A stretch of 64,000 nucleotides of DNA from Rosettibacter sp037481715 (GTDB lineage Bacteria > Bacteroidota > Ignavibacteria > Ignavibacteriales > Melioribacteraceae), in contig JBBFLD010000006.1 in NCBI GenBank assembly GCA_037481715.1, forward strand, positions 62,001 through 126,000, given 5' to 3'. Both the position numbers and the translations under genes were made by a program. The notes beneath the pieces were generated by a model that was not told the DNA's origin, searched no databases, and was given only the letters and a program-made list of their open reading frames with translations. This document shows, in pieces, positions 26,598 through 35,866 of this stretch (the first letter of the stretch is position 1; each line of letters begins with the position of its first letter).

Positions 26598-27227
26598 ATG
26601 CAAATTCCCTTTTTTATATATCATTACATATCTATTAGTTCGAAACATTACGATTATTCCCAACCGGGGGCGTATTTTATTACCATTTGCACCCATAACC
26701 GCGAATGTTTGTTTGGGAAAATCAACGATGGTAAAATGTTTTTAAACGATATTGGTGAAATTGCAAAACAATGTTGGTTTGAAATTCCCAATCATTTCCC
26801 AAATGTTTCATTGGATGAATTTGTGATAATGCCAAATCATATTCATGGCATTATTATTTTAAACGATAATATGGTTGATAACGGTAATAATCAAAACGTT
26901 GATATTCCAAATGTAGGGGTTCAAAATTTTGAACCCCTACGAAAAAAAATGCAACAAAACCAATTTCAGAAAATCATACCGCGATCCATCGGTTCAATTA
27001 TCCGCGGATTTAAAATCGGCGTTACAAAATGGTGCCGCCAAAATACCAATATTTATACCGTTTGGCAACGCAATTATTTCGAACACATCATCCGAAACGA
27101 TATCGCATTACAACGCATTCGCCAATACATTGTTGATAACCCTATGAAATGGGAATTGGATATGGAAAACACCCATGCCACGGAACACCAAATCAACCAA
27201 CATTATCAAACGTTAATGGAGGCCTAA
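26598..27227 (+). CDS. REP-associated tyrosine transposase (Y1_Tnp/RAYT)
   Basis: The single-strand transposase fold is clear: YDYSQPGAYFITICTHNRECLFG, then EFVIMPNHIHGIIIL with the HUH metal pair H81/H83, and the nucleophile Tyr in WQRNYFEHIIRND (Y160). RAYTs mobilise or maintain short REP palindromes. Start 26598 has AAGAGG seven bases upstream. The coding region holds a perfect 28-base palindrome at 26913-26940, in the variable stretch between the catalytic segments, read as part of VQNFEPLR. The gene lies between hamB and hsdR in the same direction and looks intact. Confidence 0.93.
   Translation: MQIPFFIYHYISISSKHYDYSQPGAYFITICTHNRECLFGKINDGKMFLNDIGEIAKQCWFEIPNHFPNVSLDEFVIMPNHIHGIIILNDNMVDNGNNQNVDIPNVGVQNFEPLRKKMQQNQFQKIIPRSIGSIIRGFKIGVTKWCRQNTNIYTVWQRNYFEHIIRNDIALQRIRQYIVDNPMKWELDMENTHATEHQINQHYQTLMEA
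26913..26940. repeat. Perfect 28-base REP-like palindrome inside the transposase gene
   Basis: GTAGGGGTTCAAAA is followed directly by its exact reverse complement TTTTGAACCCCTAC. It keeps the reading frame of the transposase. Palindromes of this GTAGGGG...CCCCTAC type are, from general knowledge, frequent in Bacteroidetes-related genomes and often lie inside such transposase genes. Confidence 0.95.
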
Positions 27228-27228
27228 C

Positions 27229-30183
27229 ATGCCCACCCCTACCGAACATAAAACCGTTCAAGAGCGCATCCTGCAATATGCGCAGGAAATAGGCTGGACC
27301 TATGTTGATAGAGCCGAAGCAGAAAAACGGCGCGGGTTTAACAACGACTCAAATAATATTCAGGAACGTTGCCGCACTGCCTCACTTTATTTTGAAGATT
27401 TATTATATAGAAAGGTAAAAGAGTTTAATCCAGAATATTCCGAAAACCAATCATCTCTCATCAAGACATTTACTACTATAAAACCGGACATTTACGGTAA
27501 TCGGGATTTTTTGAAATATCTCAGGAATGAGGGTACATATTACTGCAAGGAAGAAAACCGCGACCGCAATCTGATTCTTATAGATTACGAAAATCCCCAA
27601 AACAATGTCTTTGAAGTAACAGAAGAATTTTATTGGTTTAATGGCCACTATGGCAACAGGGAAGATATTGTCTTTTTGATTAACGGCATTCCGGTTTTGG
27701 TTATAGAATGCAAAAATGCCACAAAAGATGAAGCTATTTCGCTTGGAATCGATCAAATACGACGCTACCACAACGAAACCCCCGATTTTTTTGTCCCAGA
27801 ACAAATATTTACGGTAACCGAAGCCATCAGTTTTTATTACGGTGTTACCTGGAATACAGTCCGCAGAAACATTTTCAAGTGGAAAGCAGAGGCAAAAGCG
27901 GAACTCGAAAACAAGGTAAAGACCTTTTGCTCTATTCCACAGATTTTGGCATTTATCAGAAATTTTATACTCTTTGCCGAAAAGGACGAAGAACTCAGTA
28001 AGTTTATTCTAAGGCAGCATCAGGTGCAGGCTGTTGAAAAAATAATGGAACGCTCGCATGAACCTGTTAAAAAACGGGGGCTAATCTGGCACACTCAGGG
28101 ATCAGGCAAAACATACAGCATGATAAAATCTGCTGAAATGCTTTTTAAGGCACCAAAACATGAAAAACCTACTATCCTACTTTTGATTGACCGCAATGAA
28201 CTGGAAGATCAAATGATCAATAATTTGCGGTCTCTTGGTATCAATAATGTAGAACACGCCTTTACCATAGCAAGGTTAAATGAACTTTTAAGAAGCGATT
28301 ATCGGGGCATTATTGTTACCATGATTCATAAGTTCAGGGATATGCCGGCTAATATAAATACCCGAAGTAATATTTTTGTCCTCATTGATGAAGCGCACCG
28401 AACCACCGGCGGCGATCTGGGTAATTATCTTATGGCAGGACTGCCTAACGCAACCTATGTCGGTTTTACCGGTACTCCGGTTGACAAGACCGCCTACGGA
28501 AAAGGCACGTTCAAAACCTTTGGCATGGACGATGAAAAGGGCTATTTGCATAAATATTCTATCTCCGAAAGTATAGCCGACGGCACTACACTGCCGCTCT
28601 ATTACAATCTTGCGCCTAATGAGATGCGGGTGCCCTATGAACAATTGGATAAAGAATTTCTTTCCCTTGCAGAAGCTCAAGGCATATCTGACATAGAAGA
28701 ATTAAACAAGATTCTGGATAAAGCAGTTAACCTTAAAAATTTTCTTAAATCAAAAGATCGTATTGATAAGATTGCACGCTTTGTTGCCGGGCATTACACA
28801 CAAAATGTTGAGCCATTAGGGTATAAAGCATTTCTGGTTGCTGTTGACCGCGAAGCGTGTGCCTATTACAAAAAGGCGCTGGATAACTATTTGTCACCTG
28901 AGTATTCGGCTGTTGTTTATACCGGTAATAACAATGATTCAGCACTTTTAAAAGAATTTCATCTTGATGAAAAGAAAGAACGGCAAATCAGAAAAGCCTT
29001 CACCCAATATGGTGAATTGCCTAAAATCCTTATTGTAACCGAGAAACTCTTAACCGGATTTGATGCGCCTATCCTCTATGCCATGTATCTGGATAAACCG
29101 ATGCGCGATCACACCTTGCTGCAAACCATCGCCAGAGTGAACCGACCGTATGAAAACGAAGCAATGGAAATGGTAAAGCCCCATGGCTTTGTGCTCGACT
29201 TTATCGGCATATTTGAAAAACTGGAAAAGGCACTTTCCTTTGAAAGCGATGAGGTGAATGCCATTGTGAAAGACATTGTTCTTTTAAAAACCTCATTCAA
29301 AACTAAAATGGAAAGCACGGTGCCGGAATACCTCAAACTGATACAGTATAACTTCAACGATAAGGATGTGGATAATCTTATCGAACATTTCCGCGATAAA
29401 GAAAGGAGAAAAGAATTTTTTAAAGAATATAAAGAATGCGAAATGCTCTATGAAATTATTTCCCCAGATGCATTCTTACGGCCTTACTTAGATGCTTACA
29501 GAGCATTTTCAGCCATGTATCAGATAGTGTGCAATGCCTACAGCAAAAAAATATATATCGATAAAGAATTTATGAACAAAACGGCAGACCTTGTGAAAGA
29601 AAATGTGGAGGTGTATGGACTTACCCCAGTAAATGAAATCATCGAGATCAATGAGAAAACCATCGACATTATCAAACAAAAAGAGGGAGGTGACAATACC
29701 AGGGTCATAAACCTGATAAAAAGTATAGAAAAAACTGCCGAAGAACAAAGCGGAGATCCTTTTCTGATTGCAATGGCAGAACGGGCCAAGCAGATACAGG
29801 AACAGTATGAAAGTCGTCAATTGGCAACTAGTGAAGCGCTCGAGGAGCTTTTAGATGAAATCAAGAAAAACGAAGAACGTAAAAAAGAGCAGGAAAAACT
29901 AAAATTGGACAGCCTGACATATTATTTATACAAAGAATTAGAATTGGCAATAACCTGTAGTGGCAAAAGAACTTTTGCCACTACAGAATCAATGGGAATC
30001 GCCAAAAAAATAAAAAATATCCTGGAAGAAAATGCCGGTTGGTGTTCCAGCGAAAAAGCAATGCGCGAGGCAAGACAAAAAGTGACCATAGAACTATACA
30101 AATCAATTGACGACGTTGATAAAGTAACAGCTCTTGTAGAAAATATTTTTTCGATATTATCCCAATCAAGGCAAAAACAATGA
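27229..30183 (+). CDS. hsdR: Type I restriction enzyme, restriction/translocation subunit HsdR
   Basis: HsdR translocates and cuts unmodified DNA in the HsdR-M-S complex. The 984 residues show an N-terminal nuclease domain with the PVLVIECKN core (E160, K162), then an SF2 motor with LIWHTQGSGKTYSM (K294), FVLIDEAHRTTGGD, YVGFTGTPV, and LIVTEKLLTGFDAP plus ARVNRPYENE. The C-terminal helical part contacts the core complex. GGAGG lies six bases before the start. The gene is split from hsdS by hamAB and a transposase. Four bases of its end overlap the next gene. Confidence 0.96.
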   Translation: MPTPTEHKTVQERILQYAQEIGWTYVDRAEAEKRRGFNNDSNNIQERCRTASLYFEDLLYRKVKEFNPEYSENQSSLIKTFTTIKPDIYGNRDFLKYLRNEGTYYCKEENRDRNLILIDYENPQNNVFEVTEEFYWFNGHYGNREDIVFLINGIPVLVIECKNATKDEAISLGIDQIRRYHNETPDFFVPEQIFTVTEAISFYYGVTWNTVRRNIFKWKAEAKAELENKVKTFCSIPQILAFIRNFILFAEKDEELSKFILRQHQVQAVEKIMERSHEPVKKRGLIWHTQGSGKTYSMIKSAEMLFKAPKHEKPTILLLIDRNELEDQMINNLRSLGINNVEHAFTIARLNELLRSDYRGIIVTMIHKFRDMPANINTRSNIFVLIDEAHRTTGGDLGNYLMAGLPNATYVGFTGTPVDKTAYGKGTFKTFGMDDEKGYLHKYSISESIADGTTLPLYYNLAPNEMRVPYEQLDKEFLSLAEAQGISDIEELNKILDKAVNLKNFLKSKDRIDKIARFVAGHYTQNVEPLGYKAFLVAVDREACAYYKKALDNYLSPEYSAVVYTGNNNDSALLKEFHLDEKKERQIRKAFTQYGELPKILIVTEKLLTGFDAPILYAMYLDKPMRDHTLLQTIARVNRPYENEAMEMVKPHGFVLDFIGIFEKLEKALSFESDEVNAIVKDIVLLKTSFKTKMESTVPEYLKLIQYNFNDKDVDNLIEHFRDKERRKEFFKEYKECEMLYEIISPDAFLRPYLDAYRAFSAMYQIVCNAYSKKIYIDKEFMNKTADLVKENVEVYGLTPVNEIIEINEKTIDIIKQKEGGDNTRVINLIKSIEKTAEEQSGDPFLIAMAERAKQIQEQYESRQLATSEALEELLDEIKKNEERKKEQEKLKLDSLTYYLYKELELAITCSGKRTFATTESMGIAKKIKNILEENAGWCSSEKAMREARQKVTIELYKSIDDVDKVTALVENIFSILSQSRQKQ

Positions 30184-30506
30184 CAGGCTGGAAAGATAAA
30201 GCTGATTTTAAAAATGCTGTTTTAGACTGGGCTTCACGACTGGAAATAAAAGTTGCCTCAATTTATTTACGTCCTATGAAAAATAAATGGGCGTCCTGTT
30301 CCACAAGCGGTCATCTTAACTTCAATGATGAGCTTTTAAAAATGGATAAAAAATTAGGAGAATATGTCATTGTTCACGAGCTCTTGCACTTCAGGGTAGC
30401 CAATCATGGTCCTCTATGGAAAAGTTATATGAATGCTTTTTTGCCAGATTGGGAAGAACTTGACAGACAATTGAAAGAGCTCACGAAAAAGGAACGTGAG
30501 TTGTGA
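30180..30506 (+). CDS. YgjP-like (M48-related) metallopeptidase domain protein
   Basis: The 108-residue protein contains KNKWASCSTSGHLNFN and the zinc-binding HELLH (66-70) with H76 after five residues, the pattern of the YgjP/DUF45 family. It is about half the length of stand-alone YgjP proteins and keeps mainly the catalytic core. Such short versions are frequent next to hsdR in type I loci, where their role is unknown. The ATGA overlap with hsdR suggests coupled translation and makes it the last gene of the defence block. Confidence 0.88.
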   Translation: MTGWKDKADFKNAVLDWASRLEIKVASIYLRPMKNKWASCSTSGHLNFNDELLKMDKKLGEYVIVHELLHFRVANHGPLWKSYMNAFLPDWEELDRQLKELTKKEREL

Positions 30507-30598
30507 AAAAATCAACTTAGTACTTAATATGTGCTATGGTGGAAATAAGATGGCTGGGTTAAAACAAGAAAACACGTTTTGTCCCTCACCTGACATAT

Positions 30599-30642
30599 GC
30601 TACGCGCTATTAAAACTGTGCATAGCCGTAGACCGTTATACG
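30599..30642 (+). repeat. attC-like site 3 (right half conserved, left half degenerate)
   Basis: AACTGTGCATAGCC (30614-30627), GTAGACC and GTTATACG (30635-30642) closely match the right half of the site at 17435-17490 (GCATAGCC, GAAGACC, GTTATGTG). The left arm beginning GCTACGCGC pairs only partly, and no clear outer left core is seen. It lies about 90 bases after the metallopeptidase gene and just before the CPBP gene. Confidence 0.5.
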
Positions 30643-30678
30643 CAAGCTATTAAAATATAAAGTTAAGGAAGAATATAA

Positions 30679-31504
30679 TTGCTTGAAAAGTATAACAAAC
30701 CAATCTTGTTTTATAGTTTATCATTAATATTGCCCTGGATACTGTGGCTCATAGTGGCCTATATGAGTCACTTACCAAATCAGAACAGTACTTTACAAAT
30801 ACTTCAACCATTGTTGGGTATTTTAGGGCTGGTTTCGCCAATTTTTATTGCCGGATTTTTATTCATAAAAGATAGCGAACTCTTAAAAGATTTAAAGAGA
30901 AGGATTTTTAATCTTCAGGAATTTAATGTGTTTTACCTTTGGTTAACTCTTTTATTAATTCCACTATCAATTATCTTTGCTCAACTTATTTCATTATTTT
31001 TTTGGTCATGATTTAGGTCAATTTTATATCTCGGGTAAACCTTCTTTTGACTCAATGCTATTTTCACCATGGTTCATACTTATCTTTGCACCCATTGTTG
31101 AAGAGTTGGCTTGGCATTCTTATGGTACTGACGCCTTGAGAAGAAAGTTCAATTTAATTAATACCTCCCTACTATTCTCAATATATTGGGTTATATGGCA
31201 TATCCCCCTATCTTTTATTAAAGGGTATTACCATAGCAACGTTGTAGCAGAGGGAGTATTGTATTCTCTTAATTTTATTTTTAGTCTTTTTGTGTTTGTT
31301 CTTTTAATGAACTGGCTGTATTACAAAACAAAAAGAAATATCTTTATAGCAATTATATTTCACTTATCAGCAAATATATCAAATGAAATTTTTGCTACAC
31401 ATCAAGACAGCAAGGTTATACAAACTGTATTGTTATTGATTGTAACAATAATTCTTTTGTTTAAGGATAGAACCATGTTCTTTAATAAGGTAGCCTGTGT
31501 CTAA
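30679..31504 (+). pseudogene. CPBP-family intramembrane metalloprotease, frameshifted
   Basis: Two overlapping frames together encode one CPBP-type protein of about 275 residues. The first (TTG start at 30679 with AAGGAAG upstream) gives the N-terminal membrane helices and stops at 31011. The second resumes from about 30993 with FFGHDLGQFYISG and carries EELAWHSYGTDALRRKF, HIPLSFI and FHLSANIS, the conserved glutamate and histidine motifs. The switch occurs at a run of seven Ts (about 30997-31003), so a one-base indel explains it. It may be a true mutation, a slippage switch or a sequence error. Confidence 0.8.
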
Positions 31505-32176
31505 GTTGTGGTGTGTTGCTTATTCTATTATTAAAAGACTATTGGCATTAACTCTATCGAAATATGATAAACTTAATTAAAATTAAAAAAAGAACTTTAT
31601 ATACTAGATAATTTGATATGTGTCGGTGCAAGGATGGATGAGCCTTTATTCTGTATATTGTTTGGAATTCAATTAGGATGGTTCATAATACAAGAAATTT
31701 CTGTCTGTGAGCGCCATTAAGGTTAATGTAATGCTGGTATTCTAAAGTTATCAATTTTAACAACTGCTTTTGCTTTTTTAATCATGTTGATTATATGGGG
31801 GATGGTAACAATAATTCAAGTGCAGAATTCATCAATTATGCACATTCCTTTATTCTCTACAATCCTACAGCAAGTTTTTATAGAATGGTTAATTCTGATG
31901 GTATTTCATATCAGCATTTTTACAATTATTGACAATTATTTTGGCGTTATTTATTACATTGCTAAAGAATCAAAAATAAAATCGTAACAGTATGTGCTTT
32001 CTTGATCTACAGATATTTTCATCTTCTAATCCTTCGCCCTGATAGACAATATCTGATTCATTTCATCTTTCCTTTCCCTTCTGGCAATAAGCTAGAATAA
32101 AGTTTTAGTTTAAATTTAAGATTGAAAATAGTATATTTCTAACAAAAGTATCTATTTTAATGAAAGAGAGTAAATC
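31505..32176 (+). other. Gap of about 670 bases with one doubtful membrane-protein fragment
   Basis: No confident gene is seen. One frame (31784-31987, 67 residues) encodes a hydrophobic peptide with two likely membrane helices (LIIWGMVTIIQ and EWLILMVFHISIFTII). The hydrophobic reading extends about 50 bases further upstream without a start codon. It resembles a decayed membrane protein rather than a working gene. The last 150 bases would hold the promoter of the xylanase gene, but I see no clear promoter motif. Confidence 0.4.
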
Positions 32177-33379
32177 ATGAACAACAGAAATTTTATTACA
32201 AGCTTTTTAGTGATTATTACACTGGCTGTCACTTCATACAGTCAGAATAATTCCAATACGACATTCCAGAAGGGTCTAAAAGATGTATACGCTGGGAAGT
32301 TTCTTATAGGAACTGCGAGCGATTTGAGAGGACTTTCTGATGCAGAGTTTGAAAACATTAAAAAACATTACAACATTCTTACTCCAGAAAACTGTATGAA
32401 GCCGCAATCTCTCCATCCATCGCAGAATAGGTACAATTTTGAAATTGCCGATTCATTAGTTGAGTGGTGTCAAAAAAATGGAATCAAGATTTGGGGGCAT
32501 ACGTTAGTGTGGCATTCACAAACACCCTCATGGTTCTTTCAAGCAGTAAATCCAGATACCGTAGAAACAGCTCAACCGGTTAGACCGCCGAGAATGCGTT
32601 GGGATCCGAATGCCCCGCGCCCCTCTTTGGAAGAAATCTGGCGGAACAGTATTAAAGGCGAGTTAGCAAGCCGCGACGTTGCACTTGAACGACTTGAGAA
32701 ACATATCAAAACCGTAGTAGGACGTTACAATGGACGAGTCATCGGGTGGGATGTTGTTAATGAGGCAATTGCAGACAGCGGTGATTTCACAACTGAGAAC
32801 TTGAGGACATTCAGTTGGTATCAGGTAGTTGGGCCTGACGTTTTAACGCTCGCTTTCAAATGGGCGCACGAAGCTGATCCTGATGCACAACTCTACTATA
32901 ACGACTACAATATCGAACAAGGCGCATCACAAAACACAGGAAAACACGCCAGTTCATTGATTCTACTGAAACGTCTTCTCGCAGAGGGAGCCCCAATAAC
33001 AGGTGTAGGTATTCAGGGACATTGGCATTTGAATACAAACTTAGCCGACATCGAAAAAGCTATTGAAAATTATGCGGCTCTCGGATTGAGAGTTTCAATT
33101 ACAGAACTAGACGTAACAGCCACAGGTGATAATAGCGGTGCTTTTTATATACGTCAGGGTAATAGAACCATCCCCCCAGAAAACTATATAAAGCAAGCCG
33201 AGGTTTATAAAAAGTTGTTTGAGATCTTTTTGCGTCACGCAGATGTTATTGATCGCGTAACTTTCTGGGGCATTAGCGATGCTCGATCATGGCGCTGGGG
33301 ACAGGATGCACTTTTGTTTGATCGCCAGCTCAATCCAAAACCAGCGTTCAATGCTGTAATTGAAGCAATTTCAAAATGA
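32177..33379 (+). CDS. GH10 endo-1,4-beta-xylanase, secreted
   Basis: The enzyme cuts the xylan backbone internally. A signal peptide (MNNRNFITSFLVIITLAVTSYSQ) precedes a complete GH10 barrel: FLIGTAS, HYNILTPENCMKPQSL, WGHTLVWHSQTPSWF, WDVVNEAI with acid/base E196, VGIQGHWHL, VSITELDV with nucleophile E310, and FWGISDARSWRW. There is no carbohydrate-binding module and no type IX sorting domain, so it is probably periplasmic or released by another route. GC content is higher than in the flanking spacers, and the gene lies inside the accessory region. Its product would feed the GH67 glucuronidase at 3.6 kb. Confidence 0.95.
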   Translation: MNNRNFITSFLVIITLAVTSYSQNNSNTTFQKGLKDVYAGKFLIGTASDLRGLSDAEFENIKKHYNILTPENCMKPQSLHPSQNRYNFEIADSLVEWCQKNGIKIWGHTLVWHSQTPSWFFQAVNPDTVETAQPVRPPRMRWDPNAPRPSLEEIWRNSIKGELASRDVALERLEKHIKTVVGRYNGRVIGWDVVNEAIADSGDFTTENLRTFSWYQVVGPDVLTLAFKWAHEADPDAQLYYNDYNIEQGASQNTGKHASSLILLKRLLAEGAPITGVGIQGHWHLNTNLADIEKAIENYAALGLRVSITELDVTATGDNSGAFYIRQGNRTIPPENYIKQAEVYKKLFEIFLRHADVIDRVTFWGISDARSWRWGQDALLFDRQLNPKPAFNAVIEAISK

Positions 33380-33416
33380 GAAATTCATACTTAAAATATA
33401 TTGATGATTTCAACAA

Positions 33417-33430
33417 GAACAAATTTGTTC
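33417..33430. promoter_or_regulatory. 14-base palindrome, possible operator
   Basis: GAACAAATTTGTTC is a perfect palindrome between the xylanase stop and the esterase start, about 170 bases before the latter. It could bind a regulator, but AT-rich palindromes also arise by chance. Confidence 0.3.
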
Positions 33431-33598
33431 AAAATCAGAAAAATAGCTTTACGAATATGTTTACTCGAATATTTTTAATCAATTTGTAATCAAAATCGTT
33501 AAACCATTTTTCAAATATCTTTGTATAAAGTAAAACAAAATGAATTTTTTACCTTATAAAAATGAATCACTGATTCTTAAACAAATTATGATACTACT

Positions 33599-35161
33599 AT
33601 GAAACCAAAAACAAACTTCGCCTTCTTTTTTTTAATTGCAGCCGGATTATTTTTTGCCGGATATAATCTGCAAGCTAACCAAAATCAAAAACCAGTTGTT
33701 AAAACTACATATGGCACTATTTCGGGCATTATAGAAGACGGCATATTGGCTTTCAAAGGAATTCCGTATGCCAAAGCCCAACGATTTATGCCGCCACAAG
33801 ATCCTGAGCCATGGGATGGTGTGTTGGAATGTAATGACTTTGGGCCTGTAGCCAGACAAGTAGTACCTTGGTATCCCGACTCCGTTCAAGACGAAAAAAA
33901 ATTGTTTAGCTTAAATGTATGGACACAGGGACTATCAGACGGGAAAAAGCGCCCGGTAATGTTCTGGCTGCATGGAGGCGGCTTTCACGTTGGTGCCAGC
34001 AATGATCCAATGACATACGGAAAAGCTCTGGCGAAAAAGGGTGATGTTGTTGTAGTATCTGTAAACCACAGGCTGAATATTCTTGGTTTTCTTGATTTAT
34101 CGGCATGCGGCGAAAAATATGCTTACTCAGCAAATGTCGGTATGCTCGACATTGTCAAGGCATTGGAATGGGTAAAAAATAATATTGAGAATTTCGGAGG
34201 CGACCCATCAAATGTGACGATCTTTGGTGAATCAGGAGGCGGAGGAAAAGTTGGTACGTTAATGTGTATGCCCTCAGCAAAAGGATTGTTCCATAAGGCA
34301 ATCATTCAAAGTGGAACTTTACCAAATGTAATGACAAAAGAGAAATCACAGGCTCTAGGATTAGCTGTACTTCAAAATTTAGGACTTACACCGAACGACG
34401 TAGAAAAACTGGATACTATACCTTACCCCACCCTTGTAAAAGCTGGGAATGAAGCAATAGCAAAAATTACTGGCGAGAGAAGACCAGGAATGACAACAAT
34501 GTTTGGATTTGCACCTTCTGTTGATGGAAAAGTTTTACTTCAACAGCCATTCAGTCCTGGATTTGCAGAAATTTCTAAAGATATACCACTTATGATGGGA
34601 ACTACATTAAACGAGCTAATAGCTACTGCATATGCCGAAAAAAATCTTACTATGGAACAGGCGAAAGAAAGATTAGCAAAAAAATACGGAGACAAAACCG
34701 ATCAATTCGTAAAACTATTCGCAAAGGCATATCCCTATTTTACTCCGCAAGATCTCCTTTCAATCGATACTGTTTTTAGACCTTATACTATAAGAACTGC
34801 CGATGCAAGAGTCAAACAATCAAATGCTCCAATATATGTATATTTATTAACATGGAAGAGTCCTGTAGATAATGCATCGAAAGGTTCTTTTCATGGTTTA
34901 GACATTCCTTTGGCGTTCTATAATGTTGATTTGAGACCAGACTGGACAGGCAACGTTAAGGAAGCTTGGGAATTAGCCGACAAAATGAGTTCAGCATGGA
35001 TAAATTTTGCTAAGACAGGAAATCCTAATGTTAAAGGAAAATTACCCAAGTGGAAAAAGTACACTGTTGAAGAAGGTGCAACTATGATTTTCGACAAAGA
35101 ATGCAAAATTGTATATAATCACGATAGAGAATTGATGCGTTTTATTAGACCGCTTGATTAA
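33599..35161 (+). CDS. Type-B carboxylesterase, secreted
   Basis: The 520-residue protein has a signal peptide and the carboxylesterase type-B fold: GILAFKGIPYA, VMFWLHGGGFHVGA (oxyanion hole), NVGMLDIVKALEWVKNNIENFGGDPSNVTIFGESGGG with nucleophile S212 (the usual GESAGG has S in place of A), and SFHGLDIPLAF with the catalytic His. Enzymes of this family cleave a range of carboxylic esters. Next to a xylanase it might remove acetyl or feruloyl groups from xylan, which is inference from position only. It is probably transcribed with or after the xylanase gene, 219 bases upstream. Confidence 0.9.
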   Translation: MKPKTNFAFFFLIAAGLFFAGYNLQANQNQKPVVKTTYGTISGIIEDGILAFKGIPYAKAQRFMPPQDPEPWDGVLECNDFGPVARQVVPWYPDSVQDEKKLFSLNVWTQGLSDGKKRPVMFWLHGGGFHVGASNDPMTYGKALAKKGDVVVVSVNHRLNILGFLDLSACGEKYAYSANVGMLDIVKALEWVKNNIENFGGDPSNVTIFGESGGGGKVGTLMCMPSAKGLFHKAIIQSGTLPNVMTKEKSQALGLAVLQNLGLTPNDVEKLDTIPYPTLVKAGNEAIAKITGERRPGMTTMFGFAPSVDGKVLLQQPFSPGFAEISKDIPLMMGTTLNELIATAYAEKNLTMEQAKERLAKKYGDKTDQFVKLFAKAYPYFTPQDLLSIDTVFRPYTIRTADARVKQSNAPIYVYLLTWKSPVDNASKGSFHGLDIPLAFYNVDLRPDWTGNVKEAWELADKMSSAWINFAKTGNPNVKGKLPKWKKYTVEEGATMIFDKECKIVYNHDRELMRFIRPLD

Positions 35162-35188
35162 TTTTTGGAGTTATTTATGTGTTTTTGA

Positions 35189-35683
35189 ATAGTTCAGGAT
35201 AATATAAATTATCGATACAATCTAATTTCACGATATATTATTCTGAACTCCAAGTATATTGTATATCTTTTATTATGTTTTATGCTTACTGTTTCAGATT
35301 TGATTATTAGTTTTCTTGTAGGACTGATTTTAAAATCACCAGGTTGGGATTATAGTGCTATATTATCAATTATCAATAAATATTTTTTAATAGTAAGTAT
35401 GGTAATAATACTTGGAACCCCTATCTCGTTTTTTTCTTTGTGGGCACGAGGATATATGGTACCACTCGGTTTTTTAATAGTTGTATTATTGCTGTCTAAT
35501 TTTATGCCTTACCTCGGATTAGGGCAATATTTTCCCTGTTCTATTCCTGCAATTTATTCTGGAATGGCTGGAGAAGAAATCAAAAAGAGCTTGAATATTC
35601 TGAGTTATTTATGCATTTTTACTACATTCTTGGGTGGTTATTTATTGACAATAGACTGGTGGAAATATGGAGATCAGAAATAA
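35189..35683 (+). pseudogene. ABC-2 type transporter permease, N-terminally truncated remnant
   Basis: The frame is open from 35189 but has no good start before ATG 35282. The reading encodes about four membrane helices. The stretch SLWARGYMVPLGFLIVVLLLSNFMPYLGLGQYFPCSIPAIYSG resembles the C-terminal half of BcrB-like ABC permeases. ISRYIILNSKYIVYLLL before the ATG also fits the family, so the gene has lost its first half. No ABC ATPase gene is next to it. It is probably non-functional. Confidence 0.55.
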
Positions 35684-35866
35684 AACAATTTCTGATTATC
35701 ATAAAATAATAAGGCTTAACTTAATCGTAATACTTATTACTTTTTCAATCAATAAAATTACAGCAATAATAGAAATTCCCTAAAATTCTGTTCATTAATT
35801 TTTAACATGCTGCTTTTTATTTAATATACTACTTTTAATTTATCGAACAATTCTTACAAAATATTA

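Noticed and set aside
30977..31504. A separate 175-residue CPBP gene
   Set aside because: Its beginning overlaps the preceding frame at a T run, and the two parts join into one normal-length protein.
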